From contig JAHBVK010000001.1 of the NCBI GenBank assembly GCA_019637555.1, forward strand, positions 62,001 through 126,000: a stretch of DNA of 64,000 bases, in the 5' to 3' direction. This DNA is from Anaerolineae bacterium (GTDB lineage: Bacteria > Chloroflexota > Anaerolineae > Aggregatilineales > UBA2796). Numbering within the stretch: the first letter of the stretch is position 1; the number at the start of each line of letters is the position of its first letter. The notes under the pieces are model-generated. The model had not been told where the DNA came from and made no database searches. It saw only the letters and a program-made list of their open reading frames with translations. Shown here piece by piece: positions 1-8,696 of the stretch. The position numbers and the translations under genes are program-made.

Positions 1-521
1 TTGCGTGCGACTAATGACCAATGTCCATCTGCGCCAACGACTATGTTGGCATAATAATTACGCGGTGCTTCACCTTTAGGTTTGCCGACGATCCCCATGA
101 CGCTGCCACTCTCGCTATCGCGCAGTAGATCGACAGCCGCAAAATGATCCAGTGCCTTCACGGTGGGATAAGTGCTGGCGTGTTCCCACAGTGCCGCATC
201 AAAACGCGCTCGATCTATGGCATAGGCGTAGTCGCGGTTGCCGTCGCGGGGGATTGTCGCCAATGCGCGGTAATCGCGGGCTTCAGTGGCGACGCGGCGC
301 ACCTTTGGTGTGTTGTATGCGTACTTAGATTCGTCAGCGCCGATCTCATCCAGCAAGCGCATAGTGCAAGCATAAATGATCGGACTGGAAACGGCTGGGA
401 GACTCGGAAACGCTGCCCGATCGATTAGTAAAACCTTGACGTTTTGTTTGCCTAATCGCGCTGCTAGGGTAGAGCCAGCGACTCTGCCACCAACGATAAT
501 TACATCGAAACGGTCATCCAC
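1..521 (-). CDS. FAD-dependent oxidoreductase, N-terminal part (runs off left edge)
   Basis: Reading the minus strand from 521 gives about 173 codons open to the window edge. The start shows a Rossmann FAD-binding segment (VIIVGGRVAGSTLAARLG, then KVLLIDRA), and near the edge there is a GADG motif (VVGADGHWSLVAR). Both are typical of the geranylgeranyl reductase / tryptophan-halogenase / UbiH-like flavoprotein group. The glycine pattern is GGRVAG rather than strict GxGxxG. GTG at 521 is the chosen start because an in-frame TGA lies only a few codons upstream (538-540). The substrate cannot be told from this part. The gene is divergent from the lipoprotein gene at 642. Confidence 0.8.
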   Translation of the reverse strand, partial: MDDRFDVIIVGGRVAGSTLAARLGKQNVKVLLIDRAAFPSLPAVSSPIIYACTMRLLDEIGADESKYAYNTPKVRRVATEARDYRALATIPRDGNRDYAYAIDRARFDAALWEHASTYPTVKALDHFAAVDLLRDSESGSVMGIVGKPKGEAPRNYYANIVVGADGHWSLVAR

Positions 522-601
522 TTGAAGGTTAACGCCTCATTTGTGAACCTTTGCACTAGTGGGATTGTACGTTATCTATCGGACGTCTGACAACCAAGTT
601 T

Positions 602-610
602 TGTTATACT
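602..610 (+). promoter_or_regulatory. Extended -10 promoter element for the lipoprotein/MFS operon
   Basis: TGTTATACT matches the extended -10 form TGnTATAAT with one mismatch. It lies 32 bases before the ATG at 642, leaving room for a short leader with a GGAG ribosome site at 631-634. No convincing -35 is seen, which is usual for extended -10 promoters. Confidence 0.5.
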
Positions 611-641
611 TTGTGCGGCGTTTCACACGCGGAGTAGGTGC

Positions 642-1409
642 ATGTTGGTACGACTGTTCATTGTGTTTCTAACAATCTGTATTGTGACTGGCTGTGGTGG
701 AAATGCCCCAAAGGAACTGCCCGATCCAGTCACGATATTGCAAAAAGCTGCTGACGACTTGAAGCAAGTATCCGCTTTGCGCTTCAAGCTGCAACTCACT
801 GGCGCACCGGCGTTTGTAGATTTCAGCAATACTATCGCTTTCGTTTCTGCCGACGGAACATTTCTACAGCCGGATCGTGTCGCCGCCAAAGTGAAGGCGC
901 GATTGTTGGGTATACCCGGTGAAGTGGATGTCGTCGCCATTGGAGATAAGCAGTACATGAAAAATGCGGTGTTGACCGCCAATCGCTGGTTGGAGCAGCA
1001 ATTTTCACCCGGATTTAACGCACAAGAGTTCATGCGCGGCGATTCGGGTGTACAGTCAGCGATCAAAGCGTTCTTAGATGTAAAAATGATTGGCATCGAA
1101 ACGACCACCGAAGGCGTCGAAGTCTATCACATTACTGGTAAGGCAAAAGCCGCCGATGTGGACGCCTTAACCGTTGGCTTGATTCGCGGCGCAGACGTAG
1201 AGGCAAGCATCTACATCAATACGGAAACTGGAAAAGTGGAAAAAATCAATATGGTGCAGCCAGATACCAAAACCGCTGATCAAGATGCCACGACATGGCT
1301 GCTAGAAATCTATGACTACAATGCTACAGATATTCAGATTGAGCAGCCTGCCGTCGTCAACGTAGCAGCAACACCCGCCTTCCAGCCACTGGTAACGGCG
1401 GTTCCATGA
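642..1409 (+). CDS. LppX/LprAFG-family lipoprotein
   Basis: The 255-residue protein has a short hydrophobic signal ending in a lipobox (VTGC, lipidated Cys about residue 18). A beta-rich domain of the mycobacterial LprG/LppX family type follows. In that family the mature protein forms a hydrophobic pocket that carries acylated lipids across the envelope. It should be anchored to the outer face of the cytoplasmic membrane. The last codons overlap the next gene by four bases (ATGA), so it is translationally coupled to an MFS exporter. This is the same arrangement as lprG with the P55 pump in mycobacteria. The start is supported by GGAG 7 bases upstream. Family assignment is from overall pattern, without a search. 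Confidence 0.75.
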   Translation: MLVRLFIVFLTICIVTGCGGNAPKELPDPVTILQKAADDLKQVSALRFKLQLTGAPAFVDFSNTIAFVSADGTFLQPDRVAAKVKARLLGIPGEVDVVAIGDKQYMKNAVLTANRWLEQQFSPGFNAQEFMRGDSGVQSAIKAFLDVKMIGIETTTEGVEVYHITGKAKAADVDALTVGLIRGADVEASIYINTETGKVEKINMVQPDTKTADQDATTWLLEIYDYNATDIQIEQPAVVNVAATPAFQPLVTAVP

Positions 1410-3121
1410 GCGCTCCCAATGTTAACAACACAACACAAACCCGGGGCACTAGCTCCGGGTCTGCTGTCAGCACCGGACACCGCTGGTACGTACTGGCGTT
1501 GGTGCTAGTCCCTGTGTTCATCGGCGCGCTCGATCTGACTATCGTTTCCGCGATCTTGCCGGAAATTCTGACCAAATTGAGCATTCCCGTCGATACTAAT
1601 CTCGGTGCGGCTGCGTGGGCAGTAACGGGATACTTGCTGGCGTATATCGTCAGCATGATCATCACCGGGCGTGTCAGCGATCTGATCGGGCGGCGGGCGG
1701 TATATCTGGCTTGTCTCGCCATCTTTATCTTCGGTTCCTATTGGGTTGCCACCGCCCACGAACTGCCGACTCAAGTATTGAATCTCATTGCGCGGCGCTA
1801 TCTCGGTCAGCGCCCTGATCTCAATCAACTCACCCTGATCGCCGTGATCATCGGGCGTGTGATTCAAGCGTTGGGCGCAGGAGCAATGGTGCCAGTGAGC
1901 ATGGCGCTAGTTGGTGATCTATTTCCACCAGAGCGTCGTTCGCAGCCTGTCGGATTGATCGGCGCAGTGGATACGCTCGGTTGGGTGCTGGGACATCTTT
2001 ACGGCGGTGTGATGGTCAACTTCTTCAATCAACGTGGAGGTGAAATTGCCGCTTGGTTGCAGAGCATCGGATTGAATCTACCTCCTCCAGATTGGCATAC
2101 CCTTTTCTACCTGAACGTACCAATTGGACTGATCGCCTTCGTGCTGACGTGGTTGGCGCTGCGCGGCGTCAAATCACCATCCGGAGTTGGTCGATTCGAT
2201 GTGGTTGGCGCGGTGATGGTATCGCTATCTCTGATTCTGTTGAATCTAGGGCTTGGTGGTAGCGCCGAGATCAGCACTACACGGACATTAGACGAGGCAA
2301 CTGGTACGCAGATCAATCTGCCACTGCTGGCGATTGCTGGAGTCTGTTTCGTTGCCTTTCTGATCTATGAGTGGCGGATCAAGTATCCACTGCTGGAACT
2401 TCATCTGTTTCGCAAGCGCAATATTTCCGCCGCGTCGCTCACTAATCTATTGATCGGATTTTGCCTGATGTTGGGTTTGGTTAGTGTACCTCTGCTGGTC
2501 AATTTACGTGCCGAAGATGCCAGCGCAGAAGCAATCTCACGGGCGGCGGAACGGGCAGGCATTTTGCTCTCCGCGCTGACTATCCCGATGGCGGCGGCAG
2601 CGATCCCCGGCGGCTGGTTATCCGCCAAGCGAGGCTATCGTCTGCCGACGGTGCTGGGCTTGATCTTAGCGACAGCAGGCTTCGTGATGGCGGGGACAAC
2701 ATGGCGTGCGGACACTCCCGATTTGACAATGGCTTTGCACATGTTAGTAGTGGGTATCGGGTTGGGCTTGACCATCTCACCTATCGGTACGGCGGTAATC
2801 AACGAAGTGGATGAACATGCACGCGGTGTGGCATCCGCGTTGGTGCTGATCCTACGTTTGCTCGGTATGACGATTGCTGTATCGTCACTGACGACCTTCG
2901 CACTCACGCGGGTAAGTTACTTGGTGCAACTAGCGAGTGAGAATTTCCCTGTCGCCGTAACTGCCGAAGACTTACAGCGGTTGTCTGTTCAGGCGTATTT
3001 CGAAGCGGGCATCCAAGTGATTGGAGAAATGCTGTTGATCGGTGCGGTAGTGAGTGCCATCGCCATCGTTCCTGCGCTGTGGCTGCATAACCGAAATGCC
3101 GAGGTGACTAACGAAGCATAA
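1406..3121 (+). CDS. MFS transporter, 14-helix drug/lipid exporter type
   Basis: This 571-residue integral membrane protein belongs to the DHA2/EmrB-like branch of the major facilitator superfamily. Visible marks are an N-terminal helix with LDLTIVSAILPEI, the MFS loop motif GRVSDLIGRR, an RVIQALGAGAMVPVS helix, and GLGLTISPIGTAVINEV in the C-terminal half. The length and hydrophobic pattern fit 14 membrane segments. The gene starts inside the last codons of the lipoprotein gene (ATGA overlap). The pair resembles mycobacterial LprG-Rv1410c (P55), which moves triacylglycerides; the cargo here is inferred, not shown. Alternatively it could be a general drug efflux pump. Confidence 0.85.
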   Translation: MSAPNVNNTTQTRGTSSGSAVSTGHRWYVLALVLVPVFIGALDLTIVSAILPEILTKLSIPVDTNLGAAAWAVTGYLLAYIVSMIITGRVSDLIGRRAVYLACLAIFIFGSYWVATAHELPTQVLNLIARRYLGQRPDLNQLTLIAVIIGRVIQALGAGAMVPVSMALVGDLFPPERRSQPVGLIGAVDTLGWVLGHLYGGVMVNFFNQRGGEIAAWLQSIGLNLPPPDWHTLFYLNVPIGLIAFVLTWLALRGVKSPSGVGRFDVVGAVMVSLSLILLNLGLGGSAEISTTRTLDEATGTQINLPLLAIAGVCFVAFLIYEWRIKYPLLELHLFRKRNISAASLTNLLIGFCLMLGLVSVPLLVNLRAEDASAEAISRAAERAGILLSALTIPMAAAAIPGGWLSAKRGYRLPTVLGLILATAGFVMAGTTWRADTPDLTMALHMLVVGIGLGLTISPIGTAVINEVDEHARGVASALVLILRLLGMTIAVSSLTTFALTRVSYLVQLASENFPVAVTAEDLQRLSVQAYFEAGIQVIGEMLLIGAVVSAIAIVPALWLHNRNAEVTNEA

Positions 3122-3128
3122 GCCTGTG

Positions 3129-3164
3129 GAAGGGAAAGGTTAAAGCGCGTAATCTTTTCCCTTC
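3129..3164 (+). terminator. Possible terminator hairpin after the MFS gene
   Basis: GAAGGGAAA (3129-3137) pairs with TTTCCCTTC (3156-3164). A G-U and a G-C pair extend the stem to 11 bp around a 14-base loop. It lies 7 bases after the MFS stop. A clear U tract is missing, so intrinsic termination is uncertain. Confidence 0.35.
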
Positions 3165-3239
3165 TCAGCCCCGATCTTTTCCCGTATACTGGTGCGCCGT
3201 TTTCTCCGGTTAATCAAGTAGTGATAAGGGAGGGACGCC

Positions 3240-4319
3240 GTGATCGAGCGCAAAGACGCCCAATCGTGGATACAGGAAGCACAGAAAAATCCTGAATCCG
3301 CCGTTGATCTGATCCGCACCTTAGCGGAACGCCTGATGTTTCTGGACAAGCAGAATGAAGAGTTACGCGCTGAACTGATCGCACTACGGCGACAGAAAAT
3401 CACTGTCGCTGCACCTGCCACTGGGGAGTTCACCGCCCTGCAAAAGCGCATTCAGGAACTAGAGTCCGCACTTTCGGATACAGGAGATGTGCGGCGTGCG
3501 TTGCTGTACGCCCGTGAACGCATCGAGGCGAATCTCCCCTTACAAGCTGCCCTCGACTCTGGCATTGGACGCCTGTTGCCGATTGATCTGCAATTTCTGA
3601 TCTGTAAGCCAGGATCGTCGTTACTCGTCATCACTGAAGACGCACGCGTCTTTAGCATGACGCTCGGCGATTTACCTGTGCCGCAAGATGATACGCCAGC
3701 AGCCCTCGGCAATCCCACAAATGTCGCCGCAATCCTTGATCCAGCGACATTTGATGGTGGACGATTCATCGTGCTGCTCAGTCAACGTGGTTATGTGTAT
3801 AGTCTGCTGCTCGGCACGGTGGCGCAGACCGCTAAGAAGGGCGAGAAGCTGCTGCGGAATCTCATTCCAGATGATCCGATTGTGGCGGCAATCCCTTCGT
3901 ACAACGCGGATGTGATAGCTATCTCGCAAAAGGGACGTTGGACGCGATTCCCTGAAAAGGCGATTGCTGGTGTCGGCAGTCCGGCGCTGGAGTTACCTAA
4001 AGGCGACATTGTGGCGGGCATCGGTTCGCTACAAACAGACACAAAAATTACCCTCCTTACGGCTGAGGGTAAATTGTTTGTGCGCGAGAGCAGTCAGCTT
4101 GCTACGAAACGGATGTCCGGCGGTCCGGGTGGTGTACTGCTCAAAGGATTTACCGTGTTTGGCATAACCACTGCACCAGAGTTTCTAGTTCTGACGCGGC
4201 GCGGAAAGTTACTACCAGTGACCGTCGCTGATTTGCCATATCGCGCGCAAACGGACGCTGGCGCAACAATTCCCGGATTAGAGTCAGACGACGCAGCGTT
4301 AAGTTTCACACGAATTTGA
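3240..4319 (+). CDS. Stand-alone gyrase-A C-terminal (beta-pinwheel)-like protein with N-terminal coiled coil
   Basis: Residues 1-85 are charged and helical (LAERLMFLDKQNEELRAEL), predicting a coiled coil. From about residue 110 on, a repeated blade signature appears about five times: VFSMTLGDLP (138), GYVYSLLLG (184), GRWTRFPEKAI (232), GKLFVRESSQL (277) and GKLLPVTVADL (322). This is the pattern of the DNA-wrapping beta-pinwheel of GyrA/ParC, here without breakage-reunion domains or a catalytic Tyr. It may bind or bend DNA, but this is inference. A GTG start at 3240 is chosen because GGGAGG lies 6 bases upstream (3229-3234). It is a monocistronic-looking gene. Confidence 0.65.
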   Translation: MIERKDAQSWIQEAQKNPESAVDLIRTLAERLMFLDKQNEELRAELIALRRQKITVAAPATGEFTALQKRIQELESALSDTGDVRRALLYARERIEANLPLQAALDSGIGRLLPIDLQFLICKPGSSLLVITEDARVFSMTLGDLPVPQDDTPAALGNPTNVAAILDPATFDGGRFIVLLSQRGYVYSLLLGTVAQTAKKGEKLLRNLIPDDPIVAAIPSYNADVIAISQKGRWTRFPEKAIAGVGSPALELPKGDIVAGIGSLQTDTKITLLTAEGKLFVRESSQLATKRMSGGPGGVLLKGFTVFGITTAPEFLVLTRRGKLLPVTVADLPYRAQTDAGATIPGLESDDAALSFTRI

Positions 4320-4373
4320 TGCAAAGCTTGAGATAGCTGGGGGTATAATCGCGGAAGTTAAAGGAGTTTCGCC

Positions 4374-5111
4374 ATGACCGATTTGTTCGACAACCGTGCA
4401 ACTTTGCCACGCCGCCCCAAGCAACTCACGGATGAACCCGGTTTCGTCGATGGCATTCCGGTTGAAGAACTGGTTCGCGTCACCCGCGAACTGACAGCAC
4501 GCATCACCAATGAAGATCGGCAGCGGTTGGCGATGGAAGCCACTGAAGCCGCTCGCAGCGTTCAGACCGCGCCGCCACAACTCCTCCAACAGTTTTTCAA
4601 AGGTAAGGTTGATCTCGATGTTGAGTTGAGCAGGCGATTTCCCGGATCGCCACTAGTAAATTCAGTGACGTTTCAACCGCCAGCCGGCAAACGCGCACGC
4701 TTAGGGATCGCCCAATTTCTCGGTCAGGATGGTGCGGCGGGCTTGACTTTCGAGCTAAATGGCGGCGATCTGGAAGCATCATTTTTGCTCTCTGGCATGA
4801 TCGCTGTGCGATTCAGCGTCAACGGCGTGGTCGAGTCGGCGCGCACTAAATTCCTCGAGCTGATGCGCCGTGCTAATGGCATCTGCTTTTTGTGGAGTAA
4901 AGAGAAGTGGGAGCGCGATTATTTCGTGTTCGTGGTGCGTGAGCGATTTGCTAGAGTATATGCCTTCGCGCCGGGTCGCTTCGATGCTGCCGTGCGCTTG
5001 ACGCCTGACGGACTAGAACAGCTAGTGACGTGGTTCGACAGCTTCTGGGGTGATACACCATCAATTGAAATTAAGCCTGACGACCATCCATCAGGAGTGC
5101 TAAGTTGGTGA
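4374..5111 (+). CDS. Conserved-looking protein of unknown function
   Basis: The 245-residue protein has no signal peptide and no membrane segment. It has an N-terminal helical, acidic part (residues 10-75) and a C-terminal mixed alpha/beta part rich in aromatic residues (WSKEKWERDYFVFVVRERF). I do not recognise a family or catalytic motif. The start is firm: AAGGAG stands 8 bases before the ATG. It precedes the DsbA-like gene by 50 bases on the same strand, so the two could share a transcript. Confidence 0.7.
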   Translation: MTDLFDNRATLPRRPKQLTDEPGFVDGIPVEELVRVTRELTARITNEDRQRLAMEATEAARSVQTAPPQLLQQFFKGKVDLDVELSRRFPGSPLVNSVTFQPPAGKRARLGIAQFLGQDGAAGLTFELNGGDLEASFLLSGMIAVRFSVNGVVESARTKFLELMRRANGICFLWSKEKWERDYFVFVVRERFARVYAFAPGRFDAAVRLTPDGLEQLVTWFDSFWGDTPSIEIKPDDHPSGVLSW

Positions 5112-5161
5112 TACCCTCTGAGGGTGGTGTTACTTGCCTAAGGTGGTCAGGAGAGCAAGCC

Positions 5162-5911
5162 ATGAAGCCACTAGCCGCAATCATTGTTACTTTGATCTTG
5201 ATGGCGGGAACTGCCTCTACGAACATGGCAGCAACACCGACTCCAACAGCGACTTTGCTGAAGCCTACTGCGACTCCAACCAACGAATTTATAAGCGCCT
5301 ATGCCGCAATTCTGGCTAAAGGCGCTGATTATCAAGGGACGACAACCGAGGGTTATTACTATCTGGGAAATCCTGATGCGCCAGTGTTGCTAGAGGAGTT
5401 CGCTAGTTTCTCCTGCCCTCACTGTGAAAGCTTTCTCACAGAGGTTGTTCATCATATTCAAGACAAGATCGAAGCAGGACTGGTCAAATTCGTATATATC
5501 CCAGTGACCAACTTTGGTCCATTCGACTCCACAACGATGACGCGAGCCGTCATGTGTGCCGGAGAACAGGGCAAATTCTGGCAAATGCACGATCTCATGT
5601 TTGAATGGTTAAATCGCTTTGGTTCGAGTGCTGGGCAATGGCAAAATGTACGTAAGGCGGCTGACCTCATTGACTTAGATATTCAACAGCTTCGCACTTG
5701 TTATGAAGATGCTGACTTTTCGGCTGTCTTTGATGCAGCCAGTGAGCAGGTTAAATTGCGCGGCGTTCTTGGGGTTCCCGCCGTTTATTTCAATGGCATG
5801 TTGTTGGAAAGCGCGCACGGTGGACCTGTGGGCTTGATCGGATTGCGCGATGCAATTGATGACTTTGTAGAAAGATCAACCTTGACGCCCACGCCAAGTC
5901 CAACTCAGTAG
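5162..5911 (+). CDS. Secreted DsbA-like thioredoxin-fold protein
   Basis: From the ATG at 5162 the 249-residue product has a signal-type N terminus (MKPLAAIIVTLILMAG). A Thr/Pro linker (TPTPTATLLKPTATPT) follows, then a DsbA/DSBA-like oxidoreductase domain with CPHC at residues 85-88 and the cis-Pro segment GVLGVPAVYF. It probably makes or shuffles disulfides outside the membrane. A second Thr/Pro stretch ends the protein. I prefer 5162 to the upstream in-frame TTG at 5105 because the ATG has AGGAGAGC at the right spacing and gives a proper signal peptide. It is convergent with the permease gene that follows. Confidence 0.85.
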   Translation: MKPLAAIIVTLILMAGTASTNMAATPTPTATLLKPTATPTNEFISAYAAILAKGADYQGTTTEGYYYLGNPDAPVLLEEFASFSCPHCESFLTEVVHHIQDKIEAGLVKFVYIPVTNFGPFDSTTMTRAVMCAGEQGKFWQMHDLMFEWLNRFGSSAGQWQNVRKAADLIDLDIQQLRTCYEDADFSAVFDAASEQVKLRGVLGVPAVYFNGMLLESAHGGPVGLIGLRDAIDDFVERSTLTPTPSPTQ

Positions 5912-5943
5912 GTATTTGTCGTCAAGATATTTGTTTCAAATAC
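5912..5943. terminator. Weak inverted repeat between convergent genes
   Basis: GTATTTG (5912-5918) and CAAATAC (5937-5943) pair, and a smaller ATTTG/CAAAT hairpin is nested inside. The repeat fills the 35-base gap between two convergent stop codons, so a two-way terminator is possible. The stem is short and AT-rich. Confidence 0.3.
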
Positions 5944-5946
5944 GCG

Positions 5947-7179
5947 CTACTCATACCTCAATGCGGTGATCGGCTCTAGCCGTGAGGCGCGACGTGCCGG
6001 ATACAGACCGAATAATACGCCGATTGCCGTACTGACGCTTGTAGCCAACAGGATCGCGCCGGGAGTGACAGCAAGTTGAAGCTCTGGAACTAATCTTCCG
6101 CCGATAAATGCGCCGAGTGATCCCAATCCGATACCCAACGCTCCACCGATCACGGAAAGCACAACGCTTTCGACGAGAAATTGCAGCAGAATATCTTCGT
6201 TGCGTGCGCCTACCGCTTTCCGCAAGCCGATCTCGCGGGTGCGTTCGGTGACGGTGACGAGCATGATATTCATGATCCCAATGCCGCCAACCAGCAAGCT
6301 AATACCCGCGATCAAGCCGAGAAATACAGTTAGCAAACCTGTGATGTTGCCGACTACTGAGAGAATTTGATCCTGCGTAATCACCGAGAATGCTTCCTCG
6401 TCCTTGAATTCGACGTTCTGGCGCTCACGTAAGATTTGCTCTATCTCTTGCTTGGCAACTGTCATACGTTCTTCGCTGATCGCTTGTGCCATGATCAACG
6501 AAACTGCGTAGCTGCCATCTGTCGTTCGCGCTCTAGCCAGACGAGTTTGCGCCGTCGAGATCGGGATGAATAGCGCCTCATCCTCATTACCGCCAAACGC
6601 CGATCCGCCGCGTTCCTCCATCACACCGATCACACGGAACGGTAAATTGTTGATACGGATTTGCTGTCCTAGTGGATCGATGGACGGATCGAATAACTCC
6701 TCAACTACCGCTGCCCCAAGCACCGCTACCCGTGCTGACGAGTTGATGTCGGCTTCATCAATGAAACGACCAGCCAGCGGATACCAGTTGCGGATGTCTT
6801 GATACTCCGGCGTGACACCTGCTACTGTGATGGCGATGCTGTTTCGTCCGACGTTGATAGCGGCGAACAGGTTATATTGTGCAGCCACGAGGGTCACACT
6901 TGGCGCATTTAGCGGACTAGCGATTGCTTCGGCGTCCGCCAGGGTGATGGGCTGCACAATCGCCGCTGCATTATTAGCGGGTGCGCTGGCAAATACGAAT
7001 AACAAATTGGAGCCAAGCGATTGAAAGGTCTGTTTGACGTAACGTTCCACGCCCTGACCAAAGCTGACTAGCGCGATCACTGCACCGACTCCGATGATAA
7101 TGCCAAGCATGGTCAACAGAGAGCGTAAGCGATTGGCAGATAGCCCAATGAGCGCGATGCGAAAGGCTTCAAAGAGCAT
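5947..7179 (-). CDS. MacB/FtsX-type ABC transporter permease
   Basis: This 410-residue permease follows the MacB plan. It has one N-terminal membrane helix (LRSLLTMLGIIIGVGAVIALVSFG), then a large extracytoplasmic MacB-PCD domain (about residues 45-240). Three C-terminal helices form the FtsX domain, with the family signature TERTREIGLRKAVGAR. Such proteins work as mechanotransmission permeases with an ATPase and often a HlyD-like adaptor. Neither partner gene is next to it here. Its ATG follows the stop of the DUF2461 gene by two bases, so translation is probably coupled. The substrate is unknown. Confidence 0.85.
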   Translation of the reverse strand: MLFEAFRIALIGLSANRLRSLLTMLGIIIGVGAVIALVSFGQGVERYVKQTFQSLGSNLLFVFASAPANNAAAIVQPITLADAEAIASPLNAPSVTLVAAQYNLFAAINVGRNSIAITVAGVTPEYQDIRNWYPLAGRFIDEADINSSARVAVLGAAVVEELFDPSIDPLGQQIRINNLPFRVIGVMEERGGSAFGGNEDEALFIPISTAQTRLARARTTDGSYAVSLIMAQAISEERMTVAKQEIEQILRERQNVEFKDEEAFSVITQDQILSVVGNITGLLTVFLGLIAGISLLVGGIGIMNIMLVTVTERTREIGLRKAVGARNEDILLQFLVESVVLSVIGGALGIGLGSLGAFIGGRLVPELQLAVTPGAILLATSVSTAIGVLFGLYPARRASRLEPITALRYE

Positions 7180-7181
7180 GG

Positions 7182-7844
7182 TTATGCCATGATTTCCTTG
7201 AAGTAATCCAGAAAAGGTTTGAGCACCTTGCAGCTATCCAGCAACAGATCGCTGAGATCGGAGGAAGTCACTACATCGTCAGGAAGTGGTAGCGAGGCGA
7301 CCATTTGTTTGTAGCGCAGCAGATCGATAGCAGGATGATCGGGTGCGTAACCTTTGGGCGCGGTTTTAAGCTGTTCGCCCTCTACTTTGCCGAACACACG
7401 CACGAAATTTTTGTCCCCTAACAGTTTGCGTAACTTCTCTGGCTTGCGAGCGACAGCTTCGCGGTAATTGCGGAGATCGTCGCTGCTGGGTATATACATC
7501 CCGCCACCGAGAAACGATTCGCCATCCGGTTGAATGTGCAGATAGTATTCATTACCTTTGGCGTTCTTGCCTCGCGCCGATATGCCTGCGCCCATATTGA
7601 TCTTGTACGGCGATTTATCAGGCGAGAAGCGTACATCCCGATAGATGCGGAAGATGCACTCCTTCGCCGTGATACCGCTAAGACTCTCAATATCATCGAA
7701 GCGCAGAATCAGTTCCGTGACTAAATCTTCAAAGGCGCGTTGGGCAGCCTGATATTGGACGCGATGCGCCTCAAACCACTGCTTATTATTGTTCAAACGC
7801 AGTTCACGTAGAAATTCCAGCGTTGAAGCGAGAGCAGTAGTCAT
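7182..7844 (-). CDS. DUF2461 (TIGR02453) family protein
   Basis: The 220-residue soluble protein begins with the family's typical LEFLRELRLNNNKQWFEAHR and contains FRIYRDVRFSPDKSPYK and LHIQPDGESFLGGGMY. These patterns mark the widespread DUF2461/TIGR02453 family, whose biochemical role is not established. The ATG at 7844 is preferred to an upstream codon at 7862 because GGAGG lies about 7 bases before it. It is the first gene of a two-gene unit with the MacB-type permease. Confidence 0.85.
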   Translation of the reverse strand: MTTALASTLEFLRELRLNNNKQWFEAHRVQYQAAQRAFEDLVTELILRFDDIESLSGITAKECIFRIYRDVRFSPDKSPYKINMGAGISARGKNAKGNEYYLHIQPDGESFLGGGMYIPSSDDLRNYREAVARKPEKLRKLLGDKNFVRVFGKVEGEQLKTAPKGYAPDHPAIDLLRYKQMVASLPLPDDVVTSSDLSDLLLDSCKVLKPFLDYFKEIMA

Positions 7845-7923
7845 GGCTAAACCTCCAAACAACTGTCGTCATCACGAACCAATATTCGATTGTACAACAC
7901 GCCTGAGCTTGCTGCTGCTGTGC

Positions 7924-8688
7924 TTATCGTGCGACGACTAGCGGTTCGCCCGTTTCCAGCAGAGTCTTAAGACCGGAGAGAATTTGAGCCATACCCTCGA
8001 TAATGCCATAAGTCTGCGCGACTTCCGCAGCGATTTCGGAGTGAGTCACGGTGAGTTTGCAGGCTGCGCCTTTAGGTTCGATCTCCCACGCGATCTTGGA
8101 AGGTGGGGGCGGAGTTGCGCCGGGAATCCAGCGCGGAATAAAGGTGGTGACTAAACGATGTGGTGGATCGTACTCCAGCACTTCGCCTTCGATAGCCAGA
8201 CCGTTATCCGTCGTGTAGGTGAACGGCGCACCCGGCTGCCATGTCGATTCCACGCGACTGCCGTAGTAGTACTGGCTGGTGAGTTCACCATCGGTGATCG
8301 CTTGCCACAGTCTTTCTGGCGTCGTGCGGATGAAAACGGTGAAAATGTGGGCAGGTTTCTCGGTCATCTCTTGATCCTCCAACAGATACTTGAGTTCCGT
8401 CAATGAGCGAGAGAAACGACGGGCATACTTGCTGACCCAGCGGTCATAGACCATCTGGATCGGAACTGGATTGAGAAAATGGAGCTTCTCACGACCAACT
8501 TTTCGAGTCGTGATCAAGCCAGCATTTTCCAAGATTTGCAGATGCTTCATCACACCGAAACGGGTCATCGGTAGATGCTCCTGCAACTCGGACAATGCCT
8601 GTCCATCTCTCTGGAATAACAGATCGAGCAGAGTTCGTCTGCTCACATCCGCTAGTGCCCTGAATACCTCGTCGTCTAGTTCGCTCAT
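7924..8688 (-). CDS. ArsR-type winged-helix regulator fused to an SRPBCC (AHSA1-like) domain
   Basis: Residues 1-100 are an ArsR-family winged helix (RALADVSRRTLLDLLFQ, MTRFGVMKHLQILENAGLI). Residues about 113-250 are a START/SRPBCC domain of the Activator-of-Hsp90-ATPase-like family (FIRTTPERLWQAITDGELT, AWEIEPKGAACKLTVTHSE). In the neighbouring family these two units are usually separate genes in an operon; here they are one protein. The SRPBCC pocket may bind a hydrophobic ligand that controls DNA binding, which is inference. The gene has a near-consensus promoter with a palindromic operator in the spacer (see 8697-8726), strongly suggesting self-repression. Confidence 0.85.
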   Translation of the reverse strand: MSELDDEVFRALADVSRRTLLDLLFQRDGQALSELQEHLPMTRFGVMKHLQILENAGLITTRKVGREKLHFLNPVPIQMVYDRWVSKYARRFSRSLTELKYLLEDQEMTEKPAHIFTVFIRTTPERLWQAITDGELTSQYYYGSRVESTWQPGAPFTYTTDNGLAIEGEVLEYDPPHRLVTTFIPRWIPGATPPPPSKIAWEIEPKGAACKLTVTHSEIAAEVAQTYGIIEGMAQILSGLKTLLETGEPLVVAR

Positions 8689-8696
8689 GTGTTCTG

